Shown here piece by piece: positions 36,146 to 48,770 of a stretch of 64,000 nt of DNA (position 1 is the stretch's first letter; every line of letters begins with the position of its first letter). Source of the stretch: Limnanthes douglasii subsp. nivea (taxonomy: Eukaryota; Streptophyta; Magnoliopsida; Brassicales; Limnanthaceae); assembly GCA_036936605.1 (NCBI GenBank), contig JAUPFV010000005.1, positions 125,730,453-125,794,452 of the forward strand. The letters are read 5' to 3'. The notes under the pieces are model-generated. The model searched no databases and was not told the DNA's origin. It saw only the letters and a program-made list of their open reading frames with translations. The translations under genes were made by a program, and so were the position numbers.

Positions 36146-39053
36146 TCACGAATAAAAATGATACATGACATCTATGTGCTTTGTACGCTCGTGGTACATC
36201 TGGTTTCCTATAAGAGATCTCATTTTATCCATATCACCTGCAAAATCAGAATCAACAAAACCAACCACTGATCCTGCAACATCATTCAACGATCCACCAA
36301 TATCGGTCTTGTTAAAATCTAAGCCAACGTTTACAGTATTCTTAAGATATCGACGTATCCATTTCACTGCCCGCCAGTGTTCTTTCCCAGGACATCCTAT
36401 GTACCTGCTAACTACACTAACCACATATGAAATATCAGGATGTGTGCATACCATAGCATACATGATATTACCAACTGCACTCGCATATGGAACCTTCGAC
36501 ATTTGTTCCAACTCAGCATCGTCATTGGCCGCTCATGCTGCAGACAACTTGAAATGAGTAGAAAAATGGATGCTCACTGCCTTAGCATCAAACATGTTGA
36601 ATCATTGTAGCACTTTCTCAATATAGCTTCGTTGAGACAAGTGTAATGATCCTACACTTCTGTTCCTGATAATCTCCATACCAAGAATCTTCTTTACTCT
36701 ACCCAGATCCTTCATCTCAAACTCGACACTAAGCTGCTTCTTTATCTGCACAATATGTGGCATACTATAAGCAGCTATAAGTATGTCATCCATATACAAC
36801 AATAAGTAAACATAAGAATCATCAGATATCTTTTGATGATACACACAACTATCATATGGACTCCTCGTGAACCCTTTTGACACCATGGATGTATCGAAAC
36901 GTTTGTACCATTGCCTAGGTGATTGTTTCAAACCATATAGTAACGTTTGTAGCAGACAAACTTTGTCCTCCATATTAAGTTTGATAAATCCCTCTGGTTG
37001 TCTCATGTATATTTGCTCCTCCAAATCACCATGTAGAAACGTAGTCTTCACATCCAACTGCTCAAGCTCTAAATCTTGTAAAACTACCATGGCTAACAAA
37101 ACTCGAATCGAACTATGCTTCACCGTTGGAGAAAACACTTCATTGAAGTTGATTCCTTCCCATTGAGTAAAACCCTTAGCGACCAGTCTTGCCTTAAATC
37201 GAGATGCCTCAACCCCTGGATTACCTTCCTTTTTCTTAAACACCCATTTACTGTCTACTACCTTCTGTCCTTTAGGCAAGTCAACAAGCTTCCATGTTTG
37301 ATGCTTATGAAGAGATTCAATCTCTTCCCCCGTAGCACCAATCCATCGATCTGTCTCTGAACTCGCTATAGCTTCTCTGTAGCTATTAGGTTCTTACATC
37401 TCAACTTCTTCTGCAACTGATAGAGCATATGCAACTGGATTCGCATACCGTTTTGGAAGTCTAATATCTCTTCTTTCTCTACCCAATTCTATGTTATAAG
37501 GTTGTTGTTCTGGTTCATGCGCATCATCATCACTATCATCCGATACTGACGCTTCACCTCCTGATTCTGGATTCACCTCAGAACCACTTGAATTATTGGA
37601 CCTTTTAGAAACTAATTCTACTTTAAGCTCCACATGTTTACTCACAACCGATCCTGATTCGACCATTTCTCCTACTTCCTTCTGACTGTATATCGAAGCA
37701 AACTCGTTCAAAGTAACATCTGTACTGATACCTAGAGACTTTGGAGAGGTACACCATAAGCTATATCCTAGAAATATGCACCTATTTGCCCTCAGCTCTA
37801 GCTTACCATCTCTCACATGAGCGCAGGACAACCGAACACCATCAAATCTTCGTAATCAGCCGACGATCTAGACTAAATCTCAAAACGAGTTTTACAATCA
37901 ATAGCCGTTGATGGAGACCGATTCACCAACTAACACGCTGTATTGATAGCTTCAGCCCAAAAATCCTTTCCCACACCAGAATGCGAGAGAATGCTTCATG
38001 CCTTATCACAAAGTGTTCTGTTCGTTCTTTCTGCGATTCCATTCTGTTGCGTTGTTTTAGAACAAGTGCGATGGCGCACTATTCCCTCAGCTTCACAGAA
38101 CTCGTTGAACTCACGACTGCAATATTCTAACCCATTATCTGTCCTAAGACATTTGATTTTTCTTCCTGTTTACTTCTCAATCATCATCTTCCATTTGAAA
38201 AAGGTTGAATATGCCTCATCTTTCGTTTTCAGAAAGTAAACCCACACCATCTTTGAATAATCGTCAATCAAACTCATTTAGTATTTGGCTCCGCTTTTCG
38301 ATAGAGTTCTGTTTGGACCCTAAAGATTTGAGTGAATGTAGTTTACTGTCCTTTTATTATTTTTATAGCCTATTTTCTGAATTTGACTCTAGTTTGTTTA
38401 CCAAACACATAGTGCTCACACAATTCCAATGATTTTGCTTTATACCCTTTCAACAAATCTCTCTTTCCTAAAACAACTAATCCTCTGTCACTTATGTGAC
38501 CAAAACGTCAATGCCACAACTGATTCGGATCCTGCCTACCTTGGCTATTACTCCCTAATGATGATACTGCAACATCGCCCATAATAACAGTCCCATGGAG
38601 AACGTAAAGACCCTTCTGCAAACTTCTTTTCATGCATACCATTGAGCCTTTTGTCACTTTGATTACATCGTCTTCTGCACGGTACTTGTAACCTCGAGAG
38701 TCTAGTGCCCCAAGAGAAATCAAGTTTCTCTTTAACCCAAGAATATTCCAGCACGTTAAGATTCTAACAACCCTGTCAAACATTCTGATTCTGACGTTAC
38801 CAATACCACCAACAATCAACGAATGATTGCTCCCTAAATAGACAGTTTACTGTATTGGCTTGTAAGTATCAAACCATTGCTTGAACTGACACATGTGATA
38901 TGTAGCGCCAATATCGAGTACCCAAAAGTTGTGCCCAAAGTCTGAACTCACGTAATATACATCTCCTCTATCACTGTTTTCAATATCGTCGGAATCACTC
39001 ACACCTTCAACAATGTTTGTTGCATTTTTTTTTTTGGTTTCCCTTCTTACCAT
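36146..39053 (-). pseudogene. Copia pol (protease, integrase, RT, RNase H)
   Basis: Reads from 39053 downward. Protease shows FWVLDIGATYHMC, where the usual D-S-G-A of copia is D-I-G-A. The GAG-pre-integrase region is at 38819-38508 (KGLYVLHGTVIMGDVAVSSL, then DPNQLWH). The integrase core near 38150-38020 has RTDNGLEYCSREFNEFCEAE and QQNGIAERTNRTL, keeping the late Asp and Glu. The 225-codon open frame at 37279-36602 is the RT: DSKWVFKKKEGNPG, ARLVAKGFTQWEGINFNEVF, LDVKTTFLHGDLEEQIYMRQ, LYGLKQSPRQWYKRF and LLLYMDDILIA with the YMDD catalytic box. RNase H follows at 36511-36146 (VGNIMYAMVCTHPDISYVVS; RTKHIDVMYHFYS). Stops between segments disable it. Confidence 0.9.
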
Positions 39054-39059
39054 TCAGTT

Positions 39060-39783
39060 TCGGATAATCTCTCATATAATAACCCTGCTCAATGCATTCA
39101 TAAAATTTTGAGTTTTTTACCTTTGATTTGGACCTCCCGTTCTTCCTTCTTAAAGAACTCACTTTGTTCTTAGATCTTCCACCAGTCATAAGTCCTTTCT
39201 CTTCAGCCTGATTGTCTGGCTGCAATTGTCTCAGATCATTTGATTACAGTGCCCCTTTGACATCTGCTAGCGATAACTTATCTTTACCATACATAATGGT
39301 CTCTACGAAGTTTTCATAGGGAGCTTGTAACGATCTCAATACAAACAAATCTTGATCTTCATCCTCCATAGTGATATGTATGTTCTCCAAGTCCATTATA
39401 ATTTATTTTAAATTATCTGAATGCTCAATAATGGACATACCTTCTTTCAATCTAAAATCGTACAAACTCTTCTTCAAGTATAATCGATTTACTACTGATT
39501 TCTCTGAGTAAAGATCTCCTAGTTTCTTGCATGCGCAGGCAGCAGTCTTCTCACCACTAATCTTGTGAAGCACATTGTCTTTCACACTCATGTAAATCCT
39601 AGACAAAACCTTTTTTGAAGACCTTGCTTCTCCTTTTACTTTCAACTCCTCTAGTAACTTATTCTCCACAACCTTCCACGGCCCTTGTAGTATCAATGAA
39701 GATTTCAATTTAATCTTCCATAACGCAAAGTTGGACCCCCCATCAAATTTTTCAATCATGTATTTTGTTGTTGTACACGCCAT
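39060..39783 (-). pseudogene. Copia gag
   Basis: Starts MACTTTKYMIEKFDGGSNFA at 39783 with the typical LWKIKLKSSLILQG gag opening and an open run to 39403 (SEKSVVNRLYLKKSLYDFRL). After a break it resumes at 39225-39007 with a Lys/Arg-rich stretch and a zinc-knuckle position reading FYECIEQGYYMRDYPKL. There the conserved His and last Cys are both Tyr, so the knuckle cannot bind zinc normally. Gag forms the particle that packages element RNA. Confidence 0.85.
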
Positions 39784-39820
39784 TGTGAAACCTTAATTGC
39801 AAAAGCCCTAATTTTACCAT

Positions 39821-39834
39821 GTGGCTCTGATATA
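39821..39834 (-). other. Primer-binding site of the copia element
   Basis: Minus-strand TATATCAGAGCCAC, a few bases inside the 5' LTR, is one change from the usual TGGTATCAGAGC-type initiator tRNA-Met site. Confidence 0.8.
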
Positions 39835-39839
39835 AATTT

Positions 39840-40246
39840 TGTTATTAAATCACTATGCAATTTATCACAAAATGGTTGAAGCACAAAACATAAATGGAAC
39901 AAAGAACAATAAAGATTGAACACATGATTTAACATGGTTCGACAATTGTCTACATCTACGGGCGCCGCCAGAGAAAAGTGTTTCACTATGAGAGAAAAGG
40001 GTTACATATTTGATATTGTTCTATTTGTGTAGTCCTAGTAGTCTATTTATAGGGAATAAATAGAAATTACTAGATAATGGGCCTAATGGGCTCCTACCAC
40101 AAGACTATAACAATGATACTGTCACAACACTTATTTATACTGCAGAACACAGTACATTGTCAAGGCACAATAACACTATCAGAGACACAAAACCGTACTA
40201 TCGGACACAGTACACTGTTAATGAACTATTCGACTCATTCACAACA
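39840..40246 (-). repeat. 5' LTR of the copia element
   Basis: On the minus strand it runs from TGTTGTGAATGAGTCGAATA to GATTTAATAACA, with TG...CA ends, 407 bp. It matches the LTR at 35521-35923 with scattered differences and small indels. Confidence 0.9.
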
Positions 40247-43200
40247 TCATATTTCCTACATTTCTTGGATTCCATTAAAGATTATATTAGTGTGTCTTTG
40301 CTTAAATTTTATTAAAAGATATGTGAGCCATTTTATCGAACGGATGGCTTACCTTATTGCAAATGAATGTTCTTCCTCCATTCGTTCCTCATCAAGCTAA
40401 TAGATTGTGCTTTGTTCTCAAGCTGATGCGTCCTTGTTAGAAACTGGTCCCTCTTTTAAGTAAGTGTATCTCTGGATGAGATTCTCCTCCATTGTTGTTT
40501 CGTTTGAGTTCTTGATTTACTCAAGATTCTGAGAAAGTTATGATTTTCAAATTTTCCAAGTTGAATAATATTCTTCTTTTCTTTAATCCAGACTTGCAAG
40601 TCTCATTGGATTCATTTATGTCATCTTACCCTCTGGAAGCTATTTTATTACCAATCAAGATTTGCAAGTCTAATTTTGGGTTTCGAATTGAAGAAAGTTT
40701 AGGTATTGAAGAAGTCTAGTTTGGAAGAAGAAAAATAAAACTAGTTTTAGCTCTTAAAGTTGGTTAGCGCTTTTGTAATTCAAATTCATACTCTGTACCT
40801 ATAATATTTTCAATAATAATTTCATTCTGATTAAAAAAATATAAATTACACTTTACAAGTCGAACAAAGGAAAACTAAAAACTGTTATAGTAATAATTAT
40901 TATATTTTAGTAATATGCCAATTTTATAAGATTTTAGTTTAAAAACTCGTAATTAAATTTAGATTTCAGAGTATTAAGGCGGGAGATAATTGGTAAACAA
41001 TTTTTATTTAAAAAAAATGATTCTTACGTATTTAATATATGATGATTAGTTTTTCATATTTCATCATCTCATAATCGTGAAATTTGTTATTTTATAGAAA
41101 TAATCGTGAAATTTGTTATTTTATAGAAATAAACGTTCACATTTTCACTAAAAATAATAATTGTAGTTGTTCATGAAGAACAAACTCAACATCTTCCAAG
41201 ATTGTGCAAGCTAAACTCAGTATAGTCCTTTACAAAAATCAACAATAAATAGAGTTGAAATATTATGTATTCATGTTATATATAGTATTTTTATATAGAG
41301 TTCTATAAATAATATTTTGATTTTTTTGTGATGCAATATGATAATTTTGTTTTAACTTCTGTAACATCATACCATTCTGTATTAAAACGTTAATATTTTC
41401 TTGATATAATAGAATAATTCAGTTTCAATTTCTGTATTTTCATAAAAAATATTCGTAGTAAATATTCTGATTTTTGTGATATACAAAAATATCAGTATAC
41501 GTTTCCGTATCATCACATATAATTCCAACTCTCAAACGTGAATTATTATAACAATAGTGAAAATTAATATAAGATTATTTATTTTTAAGTTCTTAACTAT
41601 TATTATAAGAAAATAAACTAGTTGGTTACGAAGTTATAATTAATTTCCAAACAAACCTGGAAAAAATATATATCATAAAAATATCAAATAGATTTCACTT
41701 AATGTTAGAAGATTGAATTCTAAGTAAACTTTCATTTTGATTAAGCGAACAATTCTTGAAGACAATCATAATACATATTGCATGATTTATTATTAACCTT
41801 CATTTATAGAATTAAGAATTGTTTTTCCTAGAATGGTGATATTAGGGAAAGTTGATATATAGTACAACATAATAGCTTTATGCATTGTGTATGACAGTTA
41901 CAAGCATTGATCAGCCCTACAAAAGATTAAACGATTTGTAAAAATCGTATGTAAAGTTCAGTCAAGGTTAATGGTTTGTAACATCGAAAACTTTATTAAT
42001 GATTTTAAGTGAGCCTTTCATCAATGATAACATAATTTATCTAAGTTATAATATGATTTAGTTTTGAGATGAATTTATTAGAGTATTATGGGCTTCGCAA
42101 ATTCAGTGGGAGTTTATTTAGATATAGAGTTTTATGATGACATATTCCTTTTCATAACTGGTGGAAACCTGTTAAATGCCACCCAAAGTTTATGTTGACA
42201 CAATTTGATATAAAATATCTAGGTGAGGCGTCTCGTATGTCATGAACCCAGTTTTATGAGGATCATTGTTGATATTCTATAGGCTTATTATGAAATATAT
42301 AGGTTAAGAAAGTAATGGAATATTATGGTGTGAAAAACAACAAACCTATATATATCTTTGAGTGTGACATTAAGTGGATACATTTAGTACATGTGAAAAT
42401 TCAAGGGGAAGATAATAAGAAGATTTTAAATTGGAATGTCTCATCAATGTAAATTTAGAGTATCCTAATTTTTTAAATTATGGTCTAAAAATTAAAACTG
42501 TTATCATTATTTAATTTAATTAGATTGTATTAGAAGAGGAGGGGCTATTTATGTTTATACATCGACTGGGCTAAATCGGATAATGATAGGCTTATTAAAA
42601 AAATTCAATGCTTAGATAACAATTGGACTAAAAAATATCGTGGTAAATTTTTATATGCCCAACATTAAAATATTGGGCTATATAAACCTAATAGAGGTTA
42701 TGCTCCTTATGGACACAATGATATTGCGTCTTGATAAGAAATGAGCACATCAGATCTATTAAAGTAAGAAAAGTTACACATAAAATTTACTTTATAGAAG
42801 AAAAGATATTGAGACATATTTTATATAAACTTTATTCCCATAAGTGTTTCAAGCTTTTAGTCTTCAATATAGAGAAACAATATTTTTTCTCTATTATTTT
42901 TGAGATGCTTATTCCCCATCGTGTAAATATTTTTACAATTTGTTTTTTATACTCGTTGAGAAATCAAAATCTACCATTCATTCACGTGGAATCCATCATG
43001 TTGCAACTCATGAGTTCGTTGGAAGATCCATAACTATTAGTTCGAATGTCATCAAACATCATCACAAGATATCTTCAGGTATTTTCGTGCAATTGGGTTT
43101 TGATATTTTCTTATAAAGATATATGTTTATTCATGCATTCATGTTTATAGGTATCGAGGTTTTATGTATCCTTCTTTGTTTTATCTTAAAATCTTAATGT

Positions 43201-46200
43201 ATAGGTATAATGGTGTGTCTGCATGGTTGAAATGTTGTTAAAATGACATACCTATATAATGTTGCAATCATTTTTGAAACACATATTAGACTAACCTAGT
43301 AGTCAAGAAGCTCCATTAGTGAACCAAGTTTGATATCTTCTAATTACACTTCAAACAACAAGAAAATACATTGAAAAAATAGTATTAGGTAAAGCAATAA
43401 CCATTTTAGTTGGATTAGGTTGATGATAGATATACACAATGAGCAATAGGAATTAATTATAGATGACGGAAAAAATGAAAAAAGAACAATTTACTTTCCA
43501 AATCTACATGTTAAATAAATATGGTCATTCCAATATATTACTTCAAATGCGATTTGATATGTATACGATTTACACATTTTGTGTTAAATATAAATGATAC
43601 ATAAACTAGAATGTTCGTGGTGGCATCTAATTTTTTAAATAAATGCACTGGTAGCAACCAGTGGTTCTAGTAAGCATATCATTATAGATTTTAATATTAT
43701 GAATTAAGAAATATGCAAACAATATATCATTGTTGAAAATGGTAAGATATTACTTATTTTACACATACAATATTCTAACTTACTTACCCTTACTAATAAA
43801 TTAGTCTTGTTGAGTAATATACTAAATAAATGTTTCGAGTTTATCATTTTGGATGTTTTGTAAATGATGATCAAATACAAAATTTCTTTAAAAAAATAAA
43901 TTTGAAAAGTGTATATTAAAAATTGAAGAATTCATTTTTTTCAATTATGTTCAATGTCGAGTACGTCTTCAACGATCAATAAATGGAATAGTCCAAAATT
44001 ATCGTCAATTTTATTATATATATATAAGTCTCGAACGTCTTTCTAGTGTGTATATCTCTAACATTTTGAAAAAGTGTAACCTTGACAATGTTTAAGTAAT
44101 ATAATGTGATTTTTCTTAATATATTTTTCAATATTATCTTCTTTTAAATTCATCTCACATGCTAAAATAATATATTAAATTTATATACATTGATATTAAA
44201 GATTCTTTACACATCATTTGTTAGTCTCAATAAAAATATTATGTAGATTACTGAAGGACTTTAATAGATTCTCATTATTATAAATTATTTTCAAAAAATT
44301 AAAACATTATATATATTAACAAAAAACTCAAGCTTAAAATGAATTTGTAAAAAAATTATAATCATTGCAAAAAAAACAAAAATAATAATAATGAATCGTA
44401 GAATTGCATGTCTTTACATAGTTTTTTTATAAAATATGTTCTAAAAAATGTTTTAAAAATTGATCTAATCCATTTAGTTAAAATAAAATTATCTTATGAA
44501 TACGAGACTAAAACATATGCGGTAATAGTCATCATAAACAAAACTTTCATATATATTTTCTCTGGAGAACAAGTCATTTAAAAAAAATCATAAAATAAAA
44601 ATATTTATTTAATTTTAAACTTTTGGGTATGCTAATTATTTATAATTAGAGACATACAACCATATAAAGTTAAATTATTTATAATCAAATGCATATTTTG
44701 ATACTTATAAAAGATACATGTTTAAAATTTATTAGTATATTTATTATTTTAAAATATATAGTATTTAATGAGTTGAGTTTTATTTGTGTACAAAATTCGT
44801 AAACGTTAAAGCTCTCAAGACTATATTTTTTCTTTTAGAAATTTTGTTTATGATTGTAAACTACACAAGATTCCATATTATCTTAAATTATCGGAAAATC
44901 TAGCTGAAAAAATTAGATAAAATGGAATATTAAGTACTATAAAACCGGTTTATGTATCTATTTTTTGTCTAAATATATTATAATTTATATCGATGTAAAT
45001 ATAGTTATGTGACATATTGTTTATATATTAAGTTTCTTTATAATCAGAACAACAAAGTAGATTTACATCTTATGTTTTTTCTCAAATATGAATTTATTTA
45101 TTTATTTCTTAGAATAAAATTATAAATATATTATATTATTTTCTTTCCAACACGATAAAAATACATTTAAAATTTACTTAATAAAACTTCTCACCCCAAA
45201 GCCATGCTTAACTCTCATAACTTTAGATAAGACATTTTTCACATGTAATGATGATAATTTTGTTAGTCTTATAAAATAAGTAGTTGGATAAGTATCTTAT
45301 GCGCTAGTTTTGTGTGTGTGTTTTAGTATTGAATAAAGCAATATGATGTTGTTAGTTCTCTAATATGTTGTTAATAGTCATATCATTTGATATTGGCACA
45401 AGTTCTAAAAGACTGTTTTGTTTATTTAATAGGCTTCAATTCTTGTTAACGGAGTTTTGATTCATCACACATTCTAGTTATCTAGTCTAATCATTTTGGT
45501 ATAAATTCTTATACATTTAATTTATATTGCATATCTAAAAATTACATAGAAATTAATGTATATTTCGCAAATACACATGTTTTCACCGTACTCTTAAAAT
45601 CTATCAATTTTGTTTATTATTATAAATTTTCAATTTTTTTTATCAATTTTTTTTACTAAACCGTTTTTATTATTGGTTTTATCTATATATATATATATAT
45701 ATATATTTATATTTTAAGTAAGACCAAAATGCTAAAACTATTTTAATTTACTTTGTATTTAAGAGTATTTTTTTTATTTGAGAGTGTGATGTTCATAATA
45801 TAATAATAACATATAAATATATAAAAATAGGGGAAAACCACATAAGTTTCGAAACTCTTATTTTTATTCAAATCAAAAAAAATCCAAAATACACACTATA
45901 TTCATTTTGATCAACTGAAATACAAAATATACAATATCGTAAAAAGGAAACTAAGAATTTTATTTACTAAATTTATATCTTAACTTTTAAAATTGTTATA
46001 ACAAATTATAGTAAGAAAATAAAATTATTCTTCTACCGTTCAAAAACTAATCGAACAAGAAAAATTTGTGTTTGGTTGAAAATAAATAAACTCTCATAAA
46101 ATTTATTTATTTCTTTTAACAAAAAAATAATTTATTTTTTATAATTTTAAATAATCAAAATACAAACACCAGACTCTGTGTACCTTATATTTATCTTATA

Positions 46201-46670
46201 TTATGGAGCGAAAGCTTGATATTCCTACAAACTGTATGAGGATTTACATAGTCTTTGCATAATACGTGCAAAAAATTACATTGCGTTCTCATAAAACGTA
46301 CGTAAAAAATGCAAACCGTTGCATGTTTTATTTGAATATGGTGTAAATCTTCGTACAAATTGTACGAATCCACATGTTTGATTTGACAAAACAATATGTC
46401 ACATAATTATGAATATTATCTTAAACATAAACCAAATACATTTGATAAAACATAATTAAAACAAACTCGATTGTTTTGAAAATTTTAAATTGAAAAAACT
46501 ACCGATTTATATGAGTTAGAGCTACAAACTTATATCGGAATAATCGGTACAATTATTTTAGTGTAGGTAAGATTTTTATTTGAGAAACAAAATAAAATTA
46601 GATTATAAATTTTAAAAGTTTTAAAAACCTATTTTGAAAAGAAAATAACAAAAAGAATAATCTATTTTTT
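40247..46670. other. Long AT-rich intergenic region
   Basis: No intact gene. 40290-40390 reads IKRYVSHFIERMAYLIANEC, which could be the tail of an RNase H domain from a LINE. 40400-40800 is less AT-rich but shows no long frame. 42040-42760 contains slightly less degenerate sequence (frame 42731-43033, no motif). A 29-bp tandem duplication sits at 41072-41130 and a TA microsatellite at about 45682-45706. 46190-46394 contains short GTACG-containing inverted repeats. Confidence 0.5.
41072..41130 (+). repeat. Perfect 29-bp tandem duplication
   Basis: ATAATCGTGAAATTTGTTAT followed by TTTATAGAA occurs twice in direct succession with no visible differences, so the duplication is recent. Confidence 0.9.
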
Positions 46671-46953
46671 AAGGACACTTACCAATAAAGACTCATTTAA
46701 CAAACATATTACGGATAGACTTTATACCTTAAATACCTTCTATGTAACTAACTTCTCTTTCTTTGTTTTTTATTTTAATTTTTAAAGGTCCGTAGCTTTT
46801 AAACCGTAACTCGGAAAAAAAGTCTGAAAATACCATTGGTTTTGTTTTTTTAAGACGAACAAAACTAGTACCATTCATGATATGTTTTGATTTTTTTTTA
46901 AAAAATTATACTTTACACACGTTTCTTAGTTATATGGTTTCACATATAATGAT

Positions 46954-47226
46954 TGTTTTCGCATCTATCAAATAAAGAAGGTTTCACATCTATCAAAACA
47001 AAGAGGTTTCTTATCTAGCAAAATAAAAAAGGTTTCACATCTATTAAAATAAAAAAGGTTTCGCATCTATCAAAATAAAGAAGGTTTCGCATCTATCAAA
47101 ATAAAGAAAGTTTAGCATCTATCAAAATAAAAAAAGTTTCACATCTAGCAAAATAAAGAATGTTTCGCATCTAGCACAACAAAACAAGTTTCGCATCTAT
47201 CATAACGAAGAAGGTTTCGCATCTTC
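46954..47226 (+). repeat. 26-bp minisatellite in copy 1
   Basis: About ten units of GGTTTCGCATCTATCAAAAT plus AAAGAA. Loosely related GTTTCGCATCTATC words continue at 47386-47545. Variants are mainly TTCACATC and CTAGC changes. The same array occurs in copy 2. Confidence 0.95.
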
Positions 47227-47973
47227 TTCGTGAAATCTAAAAATTAAAAAACTTTAAAAGTATGTATCTTTTAAACCGTAACTCGAAAAGAATCCGAAAA
47301 TACCGTTGGTTTTTTTAAGACGAACAAACTAGTACCACTCATGATATGTTATGAATTAAAAAATAATAATTTTTTTAGAACAAATAACGTTTCGCATCTA
47401 TCAAGAAGGTGTTTTTTTGCATCTATTATTCTAGAAAGATTACACGTTTCGCAACTATCGGTAGGTACATATCCAAACGTTTCGCATCTATCACAAAATA
47501 TGTTTTGCATTTACAAGTGAAAAATCATACATGTTTCGCATCTCCTTCATTGAAAAACCAACTTGTTACGCGTATGAAAATCCCCAAAACACAAAATAAA
47601 ACATTAAAATCAATGAAACACTAATACAATGCTACAAATAAACTACATTACCATAATTCGAACTCAAAAGTAACAAAAAATTTGACTCGAAACACTACGA
47701 AAACATATCTTAAAAAACAGAGATTTCGAGCTCAAATTCGAGTTTCAAACACACAAAACATTGAGTATCTTCGCATAATCAAGTAAAAACACAAATCAAA
47801 ATCATATGAAAACAAAAGAAAAACAAAAAATCGAGTAAAAAATGAAAGAATCGCGTAATACATAGTTGTTTTATTCACGAAGAGAGAGAAAGAGAGAAAA
47901 TTGGGGGAAAATGTGAATAATAGGTTTAAAAACCTTTTATATTATAGAGTAGGGGTATTGAGGGTATTGGTGG

Positions 47974-48737
47974 TAGGGGTGGCAATATTGGTTCGAACCG
48001 GGCCAAACCGGCCCGACCCGACCTAATCTGGTCGGGCTTTGTCCAGCCCGAATATATAACGGGGCGGGTACAGATATACAAATTGTAACCCGTAGGCGGG
48101 TCGGGTATGGATTTTTAATTTGTCCAACCCGACCCGGCCCGCAAATATAAACTAGTATAAAAAATAAAAAATGTATTAAAAATAATTGTAATTTTGTAAA
48201 ATATAACTAAAATAAATATACTTACTAATTATTAGAAGACTGACATTTATATGTATACCAATAATATACCGTCTTTGAGTAATTATTATTTTACTTTTAT
48301 AGTCAATAATATATTTATTAATTATATTCTTTTTCCATAAACTAATTTCATAAATTATAAATATATTTCTTCACATCTTTGCATATATATACTCCAAATC
48401 CTAATTTCTAACTTTTCAAGTTCTTTAGATGTTTTTCTCTTCTGCTATTGTGTTTTAGGTACGTTGGTTTAAAATTTATAAATTGTCTTAAAATTTTGTT
48501 TTAAATTAAAAATAAAGTCAAATTTGAGCAGTCAGACAGGTTTGGTCAACCCGAATAGTAAAAACAATGTTTGCGGCCGGGTCGGGCTGACTAGCGGACA
48601 TAAACGGGGCGGGCTCGGGTTCAAAAATATTAAACCCGTTGCGGGTCGGGTCGGGCCGGGTTTGGGTTCGAGTAAAAAAGAACGGGCCTAAGCGGGTCGG
48701 CCCGAACCCGGTCCGAACCCGGCCCATTGCCATCCTA
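47974..48737 (+). mobile_element. Non-autonomous hAT-type element with 8-bp target duplication
   Basis: A 764-bp element starting TAGGGGTGGCAAT and ending ATTGCCATCCTA, an Ac/Ds-like inverted repeat with one base missing on the right. It is flanked by a perfect 8-bp duplication, ATTGGTGG at 47966-47973 and 48738-48745, as hAT transposases produce. Each end holds about 150-230 bases of GC-rich subterminal sequence full of GGGTCGGG/CCCGACCC words in inverted orientation, around an AT-rich core. No transposase is encoded. The related TIR element at 53.35-54.7 kb lacks this insertion and serves as an empty-site comparison. The minus-strand frame at 48518-48733 is an artefact of the repeats. Confidence 0.95.
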
Positions 48738-48770
48738 ATTGGTGGATTTTTAATAGTAAATATTTAAAAA

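Larger units (their letters stand above)
35521..40246 (-). mobile_element. Ty1/copia retrotransposon, near full length, minus strand
   Basis: Element of about 4.7 kb with two LTRs (35521-35923 and 39840-40246, about 400 bp each). The primer site lies inside the 5' LTR at 39821-39834 (TATATCAGAGCCAC on the minus strand, initiator tRNA-Met type) and the polypurine tract AAGGGGAAGATTCG at 35922-35935. The domain order gag, protease, integrase, RT, RNase H is that of copia. Flanks give TCAGA on the left and TCATA on the right, a possible 5-bp duplication with one mismatch. LTRs differ at many sites and the coding region has several stops, so this is an old insertion. Confidence 0.9.
46675..48770. 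mobile_element. TIR element with 26-bp minisatellite, copy 1
   Basis: About 1.3 kb of its own sequence plus a nested hAT element. It shares its left part (CATATTACGGAT, CTTTATACCTTAAATAC, TTTTAAACCGTAACTCGGAA, AGACGAACAAAACTAGTACC, ATTCATGATATG), its minisatellite and its right part (AGAGAGAAAATTGG, CCTTTTATAT) with copy 2 at 53350-54700. Ends carry short imperfect inverted repeats (ACTTACCAATAAAGACTCATT on the left; an ATTGGTGGATTTTTAAT-type end on the right). No transposase is visible, so it is non-autonomous; superfamily unclear. Boundaries are approximate. Confidence 0.65.

Noticed and set aside
40077..40400. 107-codon ORF crossing the copia LTR boundary
   Set aside because: First part is LTR sequence; only the tail hints at an RNase H fragment, too short to call.
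46954..47226. CRISPR-like spaced repeats
   Set aside because: Units are contiguous 26-bp tandem repeats without unique spacers, in plant nuclear DNA.
48518..48733. 71-codon minus-strand ORF rich in Arg, Pro and Thr
   Set aside because: It is the GC-rich subterminal repeat of the hAT-type element read as protein.
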